DNA of 64,000 bases from Bradyrhizobium sp. MOS003 (GTDB lineage: Bacteria; Pseudomonadota; Alphaproteobacteria; Rhizobiales; Xanthobacteraceae): positions 611,501 to 675,500 of the forward strand of contig NZ_PYFW01000002.1 of NCBI RefSeq assembly GCF_003020125.1. Reading direction: 5' to 3'. This document shows, in pieces, positions 1 through 9,242 of the stretch; position 1 is the stretch's first letter; the number at the start of each line of letters is the position of its first letter. The translations under genes were made by a program, and so were the position numbers. Under the pieces are notes generated by a model. That model had not been told where the DNA came from and did no database searches. It saw only the letters and a program-made list of their open reading frames with translations.

Positions 1-577
<577 letters not shown>

Positions 578-616
578 TTATGTCGCTTTCAGTCCCTGAA
601 AGCCGCTACCCGACGC

Positions 617-1456
617 TTACTGCGTCGGGCCGGCCGCGGAGGCGAAAGTGCTGGTGCCGCCGCTCGCATATTTCTTCTTGGCCGTCTCGACCCAGGAGGC
701 GAACTCCGTGTCCTCCACGACGCGAATCGCGATCGGCATGAAGGCGTGGTCCTTGCCGCAGAGCTCCGAGCACTGGCCGTAGAACATGCCGGTCTTGGTG
801 GCCTTGAACCAGGTCTCATTCAGCCGCCCCGGAATGGCGTCGATCTTGACGCCGAAAGCCGGCAGCGCGAAGGCGTGGATGACGTCCGCGCCGGTGACCT
901 GGACACGAATCACCTTGTTGACCGGCACCACCATTTCGTTGTCGACGCCGAGCAGCCGGGGCTGCTTGTCCTGCGCCATCAGCGAGTCGAACTCGAACTT
1001 GCCGTTGTCGGGATAGGCATAGGACCAGTACCACTGCTTGCCGGTCGCCTTGATGGTGATGTCCGCCTTCGGCACGTCGAGCTCGAGGAACAGAAGCCGG
1101 AACGACGGCACCGAGATGCCGACCAGGATCAGCACGGGAACCAGCGTCCAGGCCACCTCGATCAGCGTGTTGTGGGTGGTCCGCGACGGCACCGGATTGG
1201 CCCGCGCGTTGAACTTGACGACCACGACCACGAGCAGCGCCAGAACGAACAGCGTGATCAGCGTGATCAGCACGAACAGGAAATTGTGGAACCAGACGAT
1301 GTTGTCCATCACCGGGGAGCCGGACTCCTGAAGCGTCCATTCCCAAGGCTTCGGTTGCCCGAGCTCGGCAAACGCCACACCGCCCGTCGCCAGCGTCAGA
1401 CCCGCCACGGCCAATCCTAGCAAGTGCCGGCCCACCGGGCCCATCGACATCCTCAT
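617..1456 (-). CDS. ctaC: Cytochrome c oxidase subunit II
   Basis: 279 residues. A signal/anchor segment (about 8-30) is followed by two transmembrane helices and a periplasmic cupredoxin domain. The CuA signature is intact: C229-SEL-C233, H237 and M240 in YGQCSELCGKDHAFMPI, with the upstream ligand His in GADVIHAFALP. Subunit II takes electrons from cytochrome c and passes them to subunit I. The gene is first in a leftward operon with ctaD 87 bp downstream. Promoter signals should lie in the 447-bp gap to its right. No c-type haem motif (CxxCH) is present, so this is a plain aa3 (not caa3) subunit II. Confidence 0.97.
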   Translation of the reverse strand: MRMSMGPVGRHLLGLAVAGLTLATGGVAFAELGQPKPWEWTLQESGSPVMDNIVWFHNFLFVLITLITLFVLALLVVVVVKFNARANPVPSRTTHNTLIEVAWTLVPVLILVGISVPSFRLLFLELDVPKADITIKATGKQWYWSYAYPDNGKFEFDSLMAQDKQPRLLGVDNEMVVPVNKVIRVQVTGADVIHAFALPAFGVKIDAIPGRLNETWFKATKTGMFYGQCSELCGKDHAFMPIAIRVVEDTEFASWVETAKKKYASGGTSTFASAAGPTQ

Positions 1457-1903
1457 GCCGTTCGCGCTCCCCTAACGAAATCACCCCAAGTGCGCTCCCC
1501 TGCTTGCGGGAAACGCTTATTCGATCCGCCCGCCTGACAACCGCCGCGCAAGAATACCTCTAAGAGGAATTGGGGCCCGATCGTGAGAACGCCGAAATCA
1601 AGCCTCTCAAACCATAATTTTTGATCTATCGCAATGCAGTCTTGAGCACGCACTGCCAGCGATCACCCGCAAGATAATTCCTAGTAAGATCAAACAAAAA
1701 TACCGTTTCCCGGGACGCTGCCGCTTGACAGCGGAATTGCCCGCGGTAGGCACTGGCAGATGGCCGCGCAGGAACCTGATTCGTGCGGGCGGCGGCGGCA
1801 CGAGGCGGCGCGGAATTTGCTTGGGAATTGCCTTCAAGACGCCGTCATTCCCGTATCAGTCCGCCACATGCGAGCGACCCAGGCGAGCAGAGGGACCGAC
1901 CCG
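1457..1903. other. 447-bp divergent spacer between ctaC and the ialB-like gene
   Basis: No credible gene lies here. The short frames crossing it lack ribosome sites and family resemblance. The stretch 1610-1710 is clearly more AT-rich than its surroundings and is the best place for the ctaC promoter (minus) and for the upstream part of the ialB-like promoter (plus). An 11-bp palindrome (CCTCT-A-AGAGG) sits at 1557-1567. No recognised operator could be assigned. Confidence 0.5.
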
Positions 1904-2461
1904 ATGGGGTTTTCGAAATCGATGGCAGGTCTGGCCACAAGGCTGGCTCGAAGGCAGGGTACCCGCCTCCCGGCGCTATTCAGCCTGCTGGCTGCGATCG
2001 GCCTTCTGGCACTTCCCGGCCTCGCCCATGCGCAGGGCGCAGTGCGCTCCGTCCATGGCGACTGGCAGATTCGCTGCGACACCCCGCCGGGCGCCCAGAC
2101 CGAGCAATGCGCCCTGATCCAGAGCGTGGTAGCCGAAGACCGCTCCAACGCCGGCCTGACCGTCATCGTGCTCAAGACCGCCGACCAGAAGAGCCGCCTG
2201 ATGCGCGTGGTGGCACCCCTGGGGGTCCTCCTGCCCTCCGGCCTCGGCCTCAAGCTCGACAACCAGGACGTCGGCCGCGCCGGCTTCGTCCGCTGCCTGC
2301 CCAATGGCTGCGTCGCCGAGGTCGTCATGGACGACAAGCTGCTCGGCCAGCTCCGCTCCGCCAAGACCGCGACCTTCATCATCTTCGAGACCCCGGAAGA
2401 AGGCATCGGCTTCCCGCTCAGCCTGAACGGGCTCGGTGAGGGTTATGACAAGCTGCCGTAG
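1904..2461 (+). CDS. Invasion-associated locus B (IalB) family secreted protein
   Basis: 185 residues from the ATG at 1904, chosen because AGAGGGA sits about 8 nt upstream and it begins just before a classic signal peptide (Arg/Lys-rich n-region, LLAAIGLLALPGLAHAQ, cleavage near residue 45). The mature part has the IalB-type start SVHGDWQIRCD, paired cysteines (CDTPPGAQTEQC, FVRCLPNGC) and the C-terminal motif FPLSLNGLGEGYDKL. The family is widespread in Rhizobiales as periplasmic or surface proteins. The name comes from Bartonella and does not imply pathogenicity; molecular function is unknown. An in-frame ATG at 1868 is possible but would spoil the signal peptide. Confidence 0.9.
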   Translation: MGFSKSMAGLATRLARRQGTRLPALFSLLAAIGLLALPGLAHAQGAVRSVHGDWQIRCDTPPGAQTEQCALIQSVVAEDRSNAGLTVIVLKTADQKSRLMRVVAPLGVLLPSGLGLKLDNQDVGRAGFVRCLPNGCVAEVVMDDKLLGQLRSAKTATFIIFETPEEGIGFPLSLNGLGEGYDKLP

Positions 2462-2497
2462 GGCCGCCGCTTCGGCCTTTGGCCGCGCGCCCCTCTC

Positions 2498-3886
2498 TCA
2501 GTCCGCGTAACGGGCGGCGATATCCCTGAACTGATCGGTGATTGCAGCGAAGGCATCCGCGACATCGGGATCGAAGTGGCGGCCGCGGCCCTCGAGGATG
2601 ATCGTGACCGCCTCATCATGTGACATCGCGTCCTTGTAGACCCGGCGCGTGGTCAAGGCATCGTAGACGTCGGCCACCGCCATCAGCCGCGCCGAGAGCG
2701 GGATGGCGTCGCCCGCGAGCCCGCGCGGATAGCCGCTGCCATCCCATTTTTCCTGGTGGTTCAGGGCGATTTCCTTGGCACAGGCGAGGAAATCGACGGT
2801 GATGCCGAGCTGCCTCTCGGCCTTCTCGATTGCGTCGTAACCCAGCGTCGTGTGGGTCTTCATGATCTCGAATTCCGCCGGATCGAGCCTGCCCGGCTTC
2901 AACAGGATGCTATCGGGAATGCCGACCTTGCCGATGTCGTGCAACGGCGCCGATTTGAACAGGATGTCGATCTGGCGCCCCCGCAGCTGATCGGCAAACG
3001 CCGGATGGGATTGCAGCTGGACGGCCAGCGCCCGAACGAAGTGCTGGGTGCGGCGAATATGGTTGCCGGTCTCGTTGTCGCGAGTCTCCACCAGAGACGC
3101 CAGGATCACGATGGTCGCATCCTGCGTCTCCCGGATCTCGCGGGTGCGTTTCTCCACCTCAAATTCAAGGTGCTCGTTCTGGTTCTTCAGGACATCCCTG
3201 GCGGTCTTCAAGGTCGTCTGGGTCGAAAAATCCTTGCGCACCAGGAATTCGCGCCACCAGCCGACTCCCGCCGCCAGGATGAACAGGGTGACGACGTGAT
3301 ACGACCAGTAGCAGAATGCCCCGAAATCCTTGCCGAGCTCGACCTGCATGGCGGCTTCGAACATCAGCAGGATCGCAATCCCCGCCGGCAACGCAAAGCG
3401 GAACTGAACGCCCAGGATGACGAAGCAATAGAATTCGAGGAAGGTGAAGTTGAGGATTCCGACCCACGATTTGATCCCCATGCCGCCTTCGCGGTCGATC
3501 ATCGACAGGACCCAGAACACGCTGCAAGCGACCGCCACGATGAAGGTGGACATAACCGATTGCCAATGCCGCCGCGCCGTATCGGTGAAGGAATAGGCGA
3601 TCCCGATTCCGAGCAGCGGCAGGCAGAGCTGGATGCGACCGAGATTTGCCGGCGCGTTGAAAGCCATCCAGTCGACAAGATAGTCGCCGAGGATCAAGAC
3701 CATCCCGACCGCGAGGCTCGCTTGAGCGTAGCGATAATAGAAGCCGTGATAATATCGGCAAAACTTCTCTTCATAATCCGCGCTGGCGAACGACAGTTTT
3801 GGCCGCAGCGGCAGAGCATCAGCTTGATCGAGACTCGTCACGGTACGGCTTCCCTGCACGCCCACCTCGTGCGCGCGAACGGCCAC
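2498..3886 (-). CDS. Membrane-anchored HD-GYP phosphodiesterase (c-di-GMP hydrolase type)
   Basis: 462 residues starting at a GTG. The N-terminal half has about six hydrophobic helices (roughly residues 35-205), then a short coiled linker (ARDVLKNQNEHLEFEVEKRTREI), then an HD-GYP domain. Metal and signature residues are present: ETGNHIRRT, HDIGKVGIPD, the LKPGRL segment, HQEKWDGSGYP and ADVYDALT. This predicts an active phosphodiesterase cleaving cyclic di-GMP at the inner membrane. The sensory part resembles no well-known MASE module I can name. It converges with ialB (36-bp gap), so it is transcribed alone. Confidence 0.92.
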   Translation of the reverse strand: MAVRAHEVGVQGSRTVTSLDQADALPLRPKLSFASADYEEKFCRYYHGFYYRYAQASLAVGMVLILGDYLVDWMAFNAPANLGRIQLCLPLLGIGIAYSFTDTARRHWQSVMSTFIVAVACSVFWVLSMIDREGGMGIKSWVGILNFTFLEFYCFVILGVQFRFALPAGIAILLMFEAAMQVELGKDFGAFCYWSYHVVTLFILAAGVGWWREFLVRKDFSTQTTLKTARDVLKNQNEHLEFEVEKRTREIRETQDATIVILASLVETRDNETGNHIRRTQHFVRALAVQLQSHPAFADQLRGRQIDILFKSAPLHDIGKVGIPDSILLKPGRLDPAEFEIMKTHTTLGYDAIEKAERQLGITVDFLACAKEIALNHQEKWDGSGYPRGLAGDAIPLSARLMAVADVYDALTTRRVYKDAMSHDEAVTIILEGRGRHFDPDVADAFAAITDQFRDIAARYAD

Positions 3887-4142
3887 CGTTCCATGGGCGC
3901 CCTTAAATCACGGTGAAGTCACAATCCCGTAGAAATACGCCGTGGCGAAATGACCGTGTCGTTACGCCGGAGGGCGTCGGCTCCCGCTGTGCCTGAACGG
4001 GATGGACGAAGCGAACCTCAAGCTCCCGAAGGGCCGCGAGGCCATGGTTTTCTATCGTTTCCGTAATGTGACGGCCCGCCCCCTCGCGTAACCACCGGGA
4101 AACCATTATCTTGCCTCACATCTCCAGATTATGGACGGACGC

Positions 4143-5570
4143 ATGACCAACCCAGCCACGACCTCCCTGCTCGACCGCGCCAATCTCGACCGCGACCAGG
4201 TTCGCCACGAGGTCGCGCGCGGGCTTTCCGGTGCCGACGACGGTGAGCTGTTCCTGGAGTACAGCCAGACCGAAGCGCTGATGTTCGACAACGGGCGGCT
4301 GAAGCAGGCGACCTACGACACGTCGCAAGGTTTTGGCCTGCGTGCCGTCAAGGATGATGCCGTGGGCTACGCCCATTCCTCCGACGTGTCGCTGCCGGCG
4401 CTGATTCGCGCCGCCGACGCGGTCGCGGCCGTGCGCGGCGGCTATTCCGGCAGCTTTGCCGCGCCGCCTCCCCACACCAACGTTCGGCTCTATGCCGACG
4501 ACAATCCGCTTGATGCCCCCGGCTTCGAGACCAAAGTAAAACTGCTTGCCGAGATCGACGCCTATCTGCGCGACAAGGATCCGCGGGTGCGGCAGGTCAG
4601 CGTCAGCCTCGGCGCGACCTGGCAGGTCGTCGAGATCCTGCGGCCCGACGGCGAGAGCTATCGCGACATCCGTCCGCTGGTACGCGTCAACGTCTCCGTG
4701 GTCGCCGGCCAGGGCGACCGCCAGGAGAGCGGCAGCAAAGGCTATGGCGGCCGCGCCGGCTATGCCGAATTCATCGAAAGCAAGAACTGGCGCGATGCCG
4801 CCGACGGCGCGCTGCGCGAGGCGCTGGTCAATCTGGAATCGATCCCCGCCCCCGCCGGCGAAATGGACGTCGTGCTCGGGGCCGGCTGGCCCGGCGTGAT
4901 GCTGCATGAAGCGGTCGGCCACGGCCTCGAAGGCGACTTCAACCGCAAGAAGACGTCGGCATTTGCCGGCCTGATGGGCAAGCAGGTTGCGGCCAAGGGC
5001 GTCACCGTGGTCGATGACGGCACCATGGCCTCCCGCCGCGGCTCGCTGTCGGTCGACGACGAGGGAACGCCGACCAATCGCACCGTGCTGATCGAGGACG
5101 GCATCCTGGTCGGCTACATGCAGGACCGCCAGAACGCGCGGTTGATGAACATGAAGCCGACCGGCAACGGCCGCCGCCAGGGCTATGCCCATGTGCCGAT
5201 GCCGCGCATGACCAACACCTACATGCTCGCGGGCGACCGCGATCCGGCCGAGATCCTGGCGTCGGTGAAGAATGGCGTGTACGCCGCGAATTTCGGCGGC
5301 GGCCAGGTCGACATCACCTCGGGCAAGTACGTGTTCCAGTGCACCGAGGCCTACAAGATCGAGAACGGCAAGCTGGGCGCGCCGCTGAAGGGCGCCATGC
5401 TGATCGGCAACGGGCCGACCGATTTGCATCGCATCCGCATGATCGGCAACGACCTTGCGCTCGATACCGGCATCGGCACTTGCGGCAAGAACGGACAGGG
5501 CGTGCCGGTCGGCGTCGGCCAGCCGTCGCTGCTGATGGAGCGCATCACCGTGGGTGGAACCGGCGCATGA
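4143..5570 (+). CDS. tldD: Metalloprotease TldD
   Basis: 475 residues (an in-frame ATG at 4131 would add four). The metal-binding motif HEAVGHGLEGD starts at residue 255. The C-terminal glycine-rich region (NFGGGQVDITSGKYVFQCTEAYKIENGK, split by the family's usual spacing) is typical of TldD/PmbA. With TldE the family forms a cytosolic protease that trims unfolded peptides and, in some bacteria, matures peptide antibiotics; no tldE is in the window. Its stop overlaps the lepB start (ATGA at 5567-5570), so the two are translationally coupled. Confidence 0.96.
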   Translation: MTNPATTSLLDRANLDRDQVRHEVARGLSGADDGELFLEYSQTEALMFDNGRLKQATYDTSQGFGLRAVKDDAVGYAHSSDVSLPALIRAADAVAAVRGGYSGSFAAPPPHTNVRLYADDNPLDAPGFETKVKLLAEIDAYLRDKDPRVRQVSVSLGATWQVVEILRPDGESYRDIRPLVRVNVSVVAGQGDRQESGSKGYGGRAGYAEFIESKNWRDAADGALREALVNLESIPAPAGEMDVVLGAGWPGVMLHEAVGHGLEGDFNRKKTSAFAGLMGKQVAAKGVTVVDDGTMASRRGSLSVDDEGTPTNRTVLIEDGILVGYMQDRQNARLMNMKPTGNGRRQGYAHVPMPRMTNTYMLAGDRDPAEILASVKNGVYAANFGGGQVDITSGKYVFQCTEAYKIENGKLGAPLKGAMLIGNGPTDLHRIRMIGNDLALDTGIGTCGKNGQGVPVGVGQPSLLMERITVGGTGA

Positions 5571-6346
5571 GCACCGAAGAAAAGGTCACCGTCACCTCCA
5601 AGCGCAAGAGCAGCGGCTGGGCCGGGCAGATCGCACAGCTCGCCGGCATCGTCGCCGCCGTCTTCATCGCCAAGGGCGCGCTTGCCGAGCCGTTCTACGT
5701 GCCGTCGGGCTCGATGGAGCCGACGCTGCTGATCGGCGATGCCCTGCTCGCCTCGAAATTCCCCTACGGCTACGGCACCTCGTCGCTGCCGATCCAGATC
5801 AATTTGCCCGAGAGCGGCCGCGTCTTCGCGGAAACGCCGAAGCAGGGTGACGTCGTGGTGTTCCGCTGGCCCGGCGATCGCTCGCAGGCCTGGGTCAAGC
5901 GCGTCGTGGGATTGCCAGGCGATCGCATCCAGATGCGGCAGGGCCAGCTCTTCATCAACGACCGCCCTGCCGAGCTCAAGCCGGACGGCATCGGCGCTGC
6001 CGAAGACGACAGTGGCGGCAGCGAGCAGGCGTATCGCTATGTCGAGACGCTGCCGAACGGCGTCTCGCATTTGATCTTCAAGATGCGCGACAACGGCCCG
6101 CTCGACAACACGCCCGAAGTGACGGTGCCGGCCGGCCACCTCTTCGTGCTCGGCGACAACCGCGACAATTCCGCCGACAGCCGCGTGCCGCTGCGCTCGG
6201 GCGGCGTCGGCCTGCTGCCGATCGACAATCTGATCGGCCGTGCCGATGCGGTGGTCGGCTCCTGGGATCTCGGCATGCGCAGCCAGCCGGTATACACTTG
6301 GCTCTCCGGCTTCCGCCTCGGCCGGTTCTTCACCGCCGTGCACTGA
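5567..6346 (+). CDS. lepB: Signal peptidase I
   Basis: 259 residues beginning at the ATG that overlaps the tldD stop. One N-terminal transmembrane helix (about 20-40) precedes box B, VPSGSMEPTLLIGD, with catalytic Ser49. The general-base lysine is K111 in WVKRVVGLPGDRI, and box E is GDNRDNSADSR. It removes signal peptides from exported proteins on the periplasmic face of the inner membrane. Alphaproteobacteria often carry a second lepB in the acpS-rnc-era region, so this may be a paralogue. A 9-bp-arm hairpin (6362-6389) follows the stop and may end transcription. Confidence 0.95.
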   Translation: MSTEEKVTVTSKRKSSGWAGQIAQLAGIVAAVFIAKGALAEPFYVPSGSMEPTLLIGDALLASKFPYGYGTSSLPIQINLPESGRVFAETPKQGDVVVFRWPGDRSQAWVKRVVGLPGDRIQMRQGQLFINDRPAELKPDGIGAAEDDSGGSEQAYRYVETLPNGVSHLIFKMRDNGPLDNTPEVTVPAGHLFVLGDNRDNSADSRVPLRSGGVGLLPIDNLIGRADAVVGSWDLGMRSQPVYTWLSGFRLGRFFTAVH

Positions 6347-6361
6347 GCGCGTAGATCCTGC

Positions 6362-6389
6362 GGTGGGCAAGGCGGAAGCGTTGCCCACC
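6362..6389. repeat. Short palindrome after lepB (family A-like arms)
   Basis: GGTGGGCAA (6362-6370) and TTGCCCACC (6381-6389) form a perfect 9-bp inverted repeat around 10 bases. The arm core is shared with the larger family A palindromes at 6991, 12833 and 42861, so this looks like a minimal or decayed member. It lies 16 bp after the lepB stop. No T-run follows, so a terminator role is uncertain. Confidence 0.65.
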
Positions 6390-6433
6390 TCTTCTGTCGC
6401 AATCTGGAGATTGCCCTAACCTGCGACTCCCCG

Positions 6434-6983
6434 ATGTTCCGCGACGAATTCCTCGCATTGGCGCTCCGCAATCCGGTCAACGTCGCGATCACCGACGCGC
6501 TCGTGCAGTTCGCGCTGCCGGATGCGTGGCTGGTTGCAGGTTGTCTGGTGCAGACGGCGTGGAATGAGCTCACGGGCCGCCCGATCGGTCACGGCATTGC
6601 CGACTACGACGTGTTCTATTTCGATCCCGATACCTCCTGGGAAGCCGAGGACGCGGTGATCCGCACGCTGCATGCGCGGCTTGGACATCTCGGCGCCAAG
6701 ATCGAGATCCGCAACCAGGCGCGCGTCCATCTATGGTACCCTGCCAAGCATGGCCTGCCCTATCTGCCGTTGACGCGTTCGACTGACGGTATCGAACACG
6801 CAATTCGGAGTGAGGCGCGCAGGCGGAGATTTCGACGTCGATGCGCCCCACGGGTTCGACGACGTCGCGGGGTTGATCGTGCGCCCGAATCGCGCGCTGA
6901 ACTTTTCCATCGCCAATTACGAAGCGAAAGCCGCGCGCTGGAGGGCGCTGTGGCCTGAGCTCACGGTGATCGCGGCGGAGTGA
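6434..6983 (+). pseudogene. Nucleotidyltransferase-like (DUF925-type) gene with a frameshift
   Basis: The frame opening at 6434 encodes MFRDEFLALALRNPVNVAITDAL, an AGCLVQTAWNELTG segment, then IADYDVFYFDPDTSWEAED, as in the DUF925/nucleotidyltransferase family. It loses resemblance after LPLTRSTDGIE (about 6796) and ends at 6958 in Arg-rich nonsense. The expected C-terminus is present in another frame (NTQFGVRRAGGDFDVDAPHG, then VRPNRALNFSIANYEAK) and stops at 6981-6983. The break is at about 6794-6800, where roughly 4-5 residues of the usual family sequence also seem to be missing, so a small out-of-frame deletion fits. A sequencing error cannot be excluded from one sequence. Confidence 0.75.
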
Positions 6984-6990
6984 GACGCCG

Positions 6991-7074
6991 CAGGGTGGGC
7001 AAAGCGAGGCGTGCCACCACGCTCTGACGTGATTGCAGAGAGATTGTGGGCACGGCGCTTCGCGCCTTTGCCCC
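6991..7074. repeat. Palindromic intergenic repeat, family A, copy 1
   Basis: An 84-bp element with ends CAGGGTGGGCAAAG and CCTTTGCCC. Its inner GTGCCACCA and TTGTGGGCAC also face each other. It has the same architecture as the elements at 12833-12922 and 42861-42950: outer arms of the GTGGGCAAAG type and inner GTGCCCAC-type arms in inverted order. It fills the gap between the frameshifted gene and the PAN-domain gene, close after both stop codons. Confidence 0.8.
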
Positions 7075-7083
7075 GCAGCCCGC

Positions 7084-7662
7084 CTACCGCACCACGCCCG
7101 ACGTGAATCCCGCCTTGCGTCGCGGCGGCTTGATTTCCTTCTTCAGGAAACAGCGCGCCTCGCGCCCGGTGTAGCCGGGGCGGGCGTAGGTGAAGGCGCG
7201 GCATTTGTTGTCGGCGGTGCAGGCGGCCTTGCAGGCCTCTTCACCCTCGCCGTTCTTGATCTCGAAATTGCGCAGATCGCCACCGGGGCGGTCGATCGAC
7301 GTCTCCACGCCCTCGACCCGCGGCTCGATCACGCCGGCACCGCGCACACCCGAGATGCAGCAACTTCCCGGCACCCGCGCCGGCACGGTGTTCTTCAGCC
7401 AGCACACCGCCGCGCCGCCTTCGACGTCCGGGTAGCTGAAGCTCCACGAGCGGCAGCGGCGGTCGCGCTCGCACAGCAGCGCGCAATCCTCGGGATCGCC
7501 CGAGGCGACAGGCGAGCTGAAATAGTCGCCGCCGGGCCGGTCGAATGCAGTCTGGGCGCGCGCCGGCACGCTCGCGAAGGCGAGCGAAAGCAGTGTGACG
7601 CAAGCCACGGCGCAAGCCATGACTTTTGCCATGAAGGCCCGGGACAGGCGGCCCTTCCCCAT
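7084..7662 (-). CDS. Secreted protein with two PAN/Apple-like domains
   Basis: 192 residues from the ATG at 7662; an upstream TTG would extend it. A signal peptide (ACAVACVTLLSLAFASVPARAQ) ends near residue 36. Two Cys-rich repeats follow, each opening with DRPGGD: FDRPGGDYFSSPVASGDPEDC with CERDRRCRSWSFSYPD, and IDRPGGDLRNFEIK with CKAACTADNKCRAFTYARPG. The C-x6-C spacing and the aromatic after the last Cys fit PAN/Apple folds, which bind carbohydrate or protein partners. The exact partner is unknown; periplasmic or surface location is inferred from the signal peptide. It is transcribed leftward, with gshA upstream on the same strand at 111 bp. Confidence 0.8.
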   Translation of the reverse strand: MGKGRLSRAFMAKVMACAVACVTLLSLAFASVPARAQTAFDRPGGDYFSSPVASGDPEDCALLCERDRRCRSWSFSYPDVEGGAAVCWLKNTVPARVPGSCCISGVRGAGVIEPRVEGVETSIDRPGGDLRNFEIKNGEGEEACKAACTADNKCRAFTYARPGYTGREARCFLKKEIKPPRRKAGFTSGVVR

Positions 7663-7772
7663 CGGAACAGCTTTCGAGTTATTGACGACGCTCGGTTTTT
7701 TCGGCCGGTCATTTGATCGCCGCAAACCTGTATGGGCGATGAACGGCCGAAACCTGGTCGTTGGCCTATGGT

Positions 7773-9143
7773 CTAGAACGCGTATTCCGCGTAGGCCGGT
7801 TCCACCGAGCCCTGCCAGGGCCCGTTGAACTTTTCGAGCATCTCCTCAGCCGGCGTCCGGCCTGAGTCGATGATGCGGTCGAGCGGCTCCAGATGCCGCG
7901 TTTCGTCGCGCCCGAGCTGGTCGATCCGGCCGCGCCGGCGCAGGCCCGCATGTGCCAGCACGAGGCATTCCTTGGCGATCTCGAACAGATAACGGTCCTT
8001 GATGCGCGCCTTGAAGCCGAAGCGCGGCACGTCGTCGCGCAGCGACTGACGCTCGGGCGCGGTCCAGTGCTTCGCAATGTCCCAGGCCGCGTCGAGCGAC
8101 ACATCGTCGTAGAGCAGCCCGGCCCAGAACGCCGACAGGGCGGGCAGGCGGCCCCACGGGCCTCCGTCGGAACCGCGCATCTCGAGATAACGCTTGAGGC
8201 GCACCTCAGGGAAGATCGTCGAGAGATGGTTGGCCCAGTCCGACAACGTCGGACGCTCGCCGGGAAGGTTGTTGTTGCGGCCGTCGAAGAAGGCGCGGAA
8301 CGAGGAGCCCGATACGTCGATGTAATCCTCGTCGCGCTTGACGAAATACATGGGCACGTCGAGCGCATAGTCGACATAGCGCTCGAAGCCCATGCCGTCT
8401 TCGAACGCCCACGGCATCATGCCGGCGCGTGCATTGTCGGTGTCGCGCCAGATCTCGGAGCGGAACGAGAGGAAGCCATTCGGCTTGCCTTCGGTGAACG
8501 GCGAATTGGCGAACAAGGCTGTCGCGACCGGCTGCAGCGCGAGCGAGACGCGCAGCTTCTTGACCATGTCGGCTTCGGAGGAGAAGTCGAGATTGGTCTG
8601 CACCGTGCAGGTCCGGTACATCATGTCGAGGCCGTACTGGCCGACCTTCGGCATGTAATTGGTCATGATCTTGTAGCGACCCTTGGGCATCACGGGGATG
8701 TCGGCGCGCGACCAGGACGGGGTCATGCCGAGACCGAGGAAGCCGATGCCGAGCGGCGTTGCGATCTCACGCACCTGCGCCAGATGCGCCATCAGCTCGC
8801 TCTGGGTCTGGTGCACGTTCTCGACCGGCGCGCCGGAGAGCTCGAACTGTCCGCCGGGCTCGAGCGAGATCGCACCGCCGCCGGTGACGTCGTAGAGGCC
8901 GATGATGTTGCCCTTCTCCATGATCGGCTCCCAGCCGAGCAGGAGCTTCATGCCTTCGAGAAGCGCGCCGATGCCGCGCGCGCCCTCGTAGGGCACGGGG
9001 CGGTGGCCTTCGAGCGTGAACGGCGTCTTCTCGTGCTCTGTGCCCATTCGCCACTCGGACGGTGGCTTGCAGCCTGCCTCGAACCACGAAACGAGTTCGT
9101 CGCGCGATTGCAGCGGCGTCATATCGATCTGGTCTCGCGCCAT
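7773..9143 (-). CDS. gshA: Glutamate-cysteine ligase (plant/alphaproteobacterial type)
   Basis: 456 residues. Diagnostic stretches are WRMGTEHEKTPF near residue 32, GGGAISLEPGGQFELSGAP, MPKVGQYGLDMMYRTCTVQ, and EVRLKRYLEMRGSDGGPWG. This is the GCS2 class found in Rhizobiales and plants, distinct from E. coli GshA. It catalyses ATP-dependent joining of glutamate and cysteine, the first step of glutathione synthesis, in the cytosol. A glutathione S-transferase gene is 0.7 kb away, but the two are separately transcribed. Confidence 0.96.
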   Translation of the reverse strand: MARDQIDMTPLQSRDELVSWFEAGCKPPSEWRMGTEHEKTPFTLEGHRPVPYEGARGIGALLEGMKLLLGWEPIMEKGNIIGLYDVTGGGAISLEPGGQFELSGAPVENVHQTQSELMAHLAQVREIATPLGIGFLGLGMTPSWSRADIPVMPKGRYKIMTNYMPKVGQYGLDMMYRTCTVQTNLDFSSEADMVKKLRVSLALQPVATALFANSPFTEGKPNGFLSFRSEIWRDTDNARAGMMPWAFEDGMGFERYVDYALDVPMYFVKRDEDYIDVSGSSFRAFFDGRNNNLPGERPTLSDWANHLSTIFPEVRLKRYLEMRGSDGGPWGRLPALSAFWAGLLYDDVSLDAAWDIAKHWTAPERQSLRDDVPRFGFKARIKDRYLFEIAKECLVLAHAGLRRRGRIDQLGRDETRHLEPLDRIIDSGRTPAEEMLEKFNGPWQGSVEPAYAEYAF

Positions 9144-9242
9144 ATCAAACTCTAATCAAAGGGCGCTTCGATCGAACGCGCGCGGGTGGCGGGATGGCCC
9201 GCGAACCCATCGGGCGCACGGACGAGCTGGTGTGCCGCGCGA

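Noticed and set aside
1616-1632. Possible FixK/FNR box (TTGAT-N4-CGCAA) upstream of ctaC
   Set aside because: Only the left half matches; the right half should be ATCAA. Chance is the simpler explanation.
1760-1903. Longer N-terminus for the IalB-family protein (start at 1760)
   Set aside because: It would place 48 Arg-rich residues before the signal peptide; the ATG at 1904 has a proper ribosome site.
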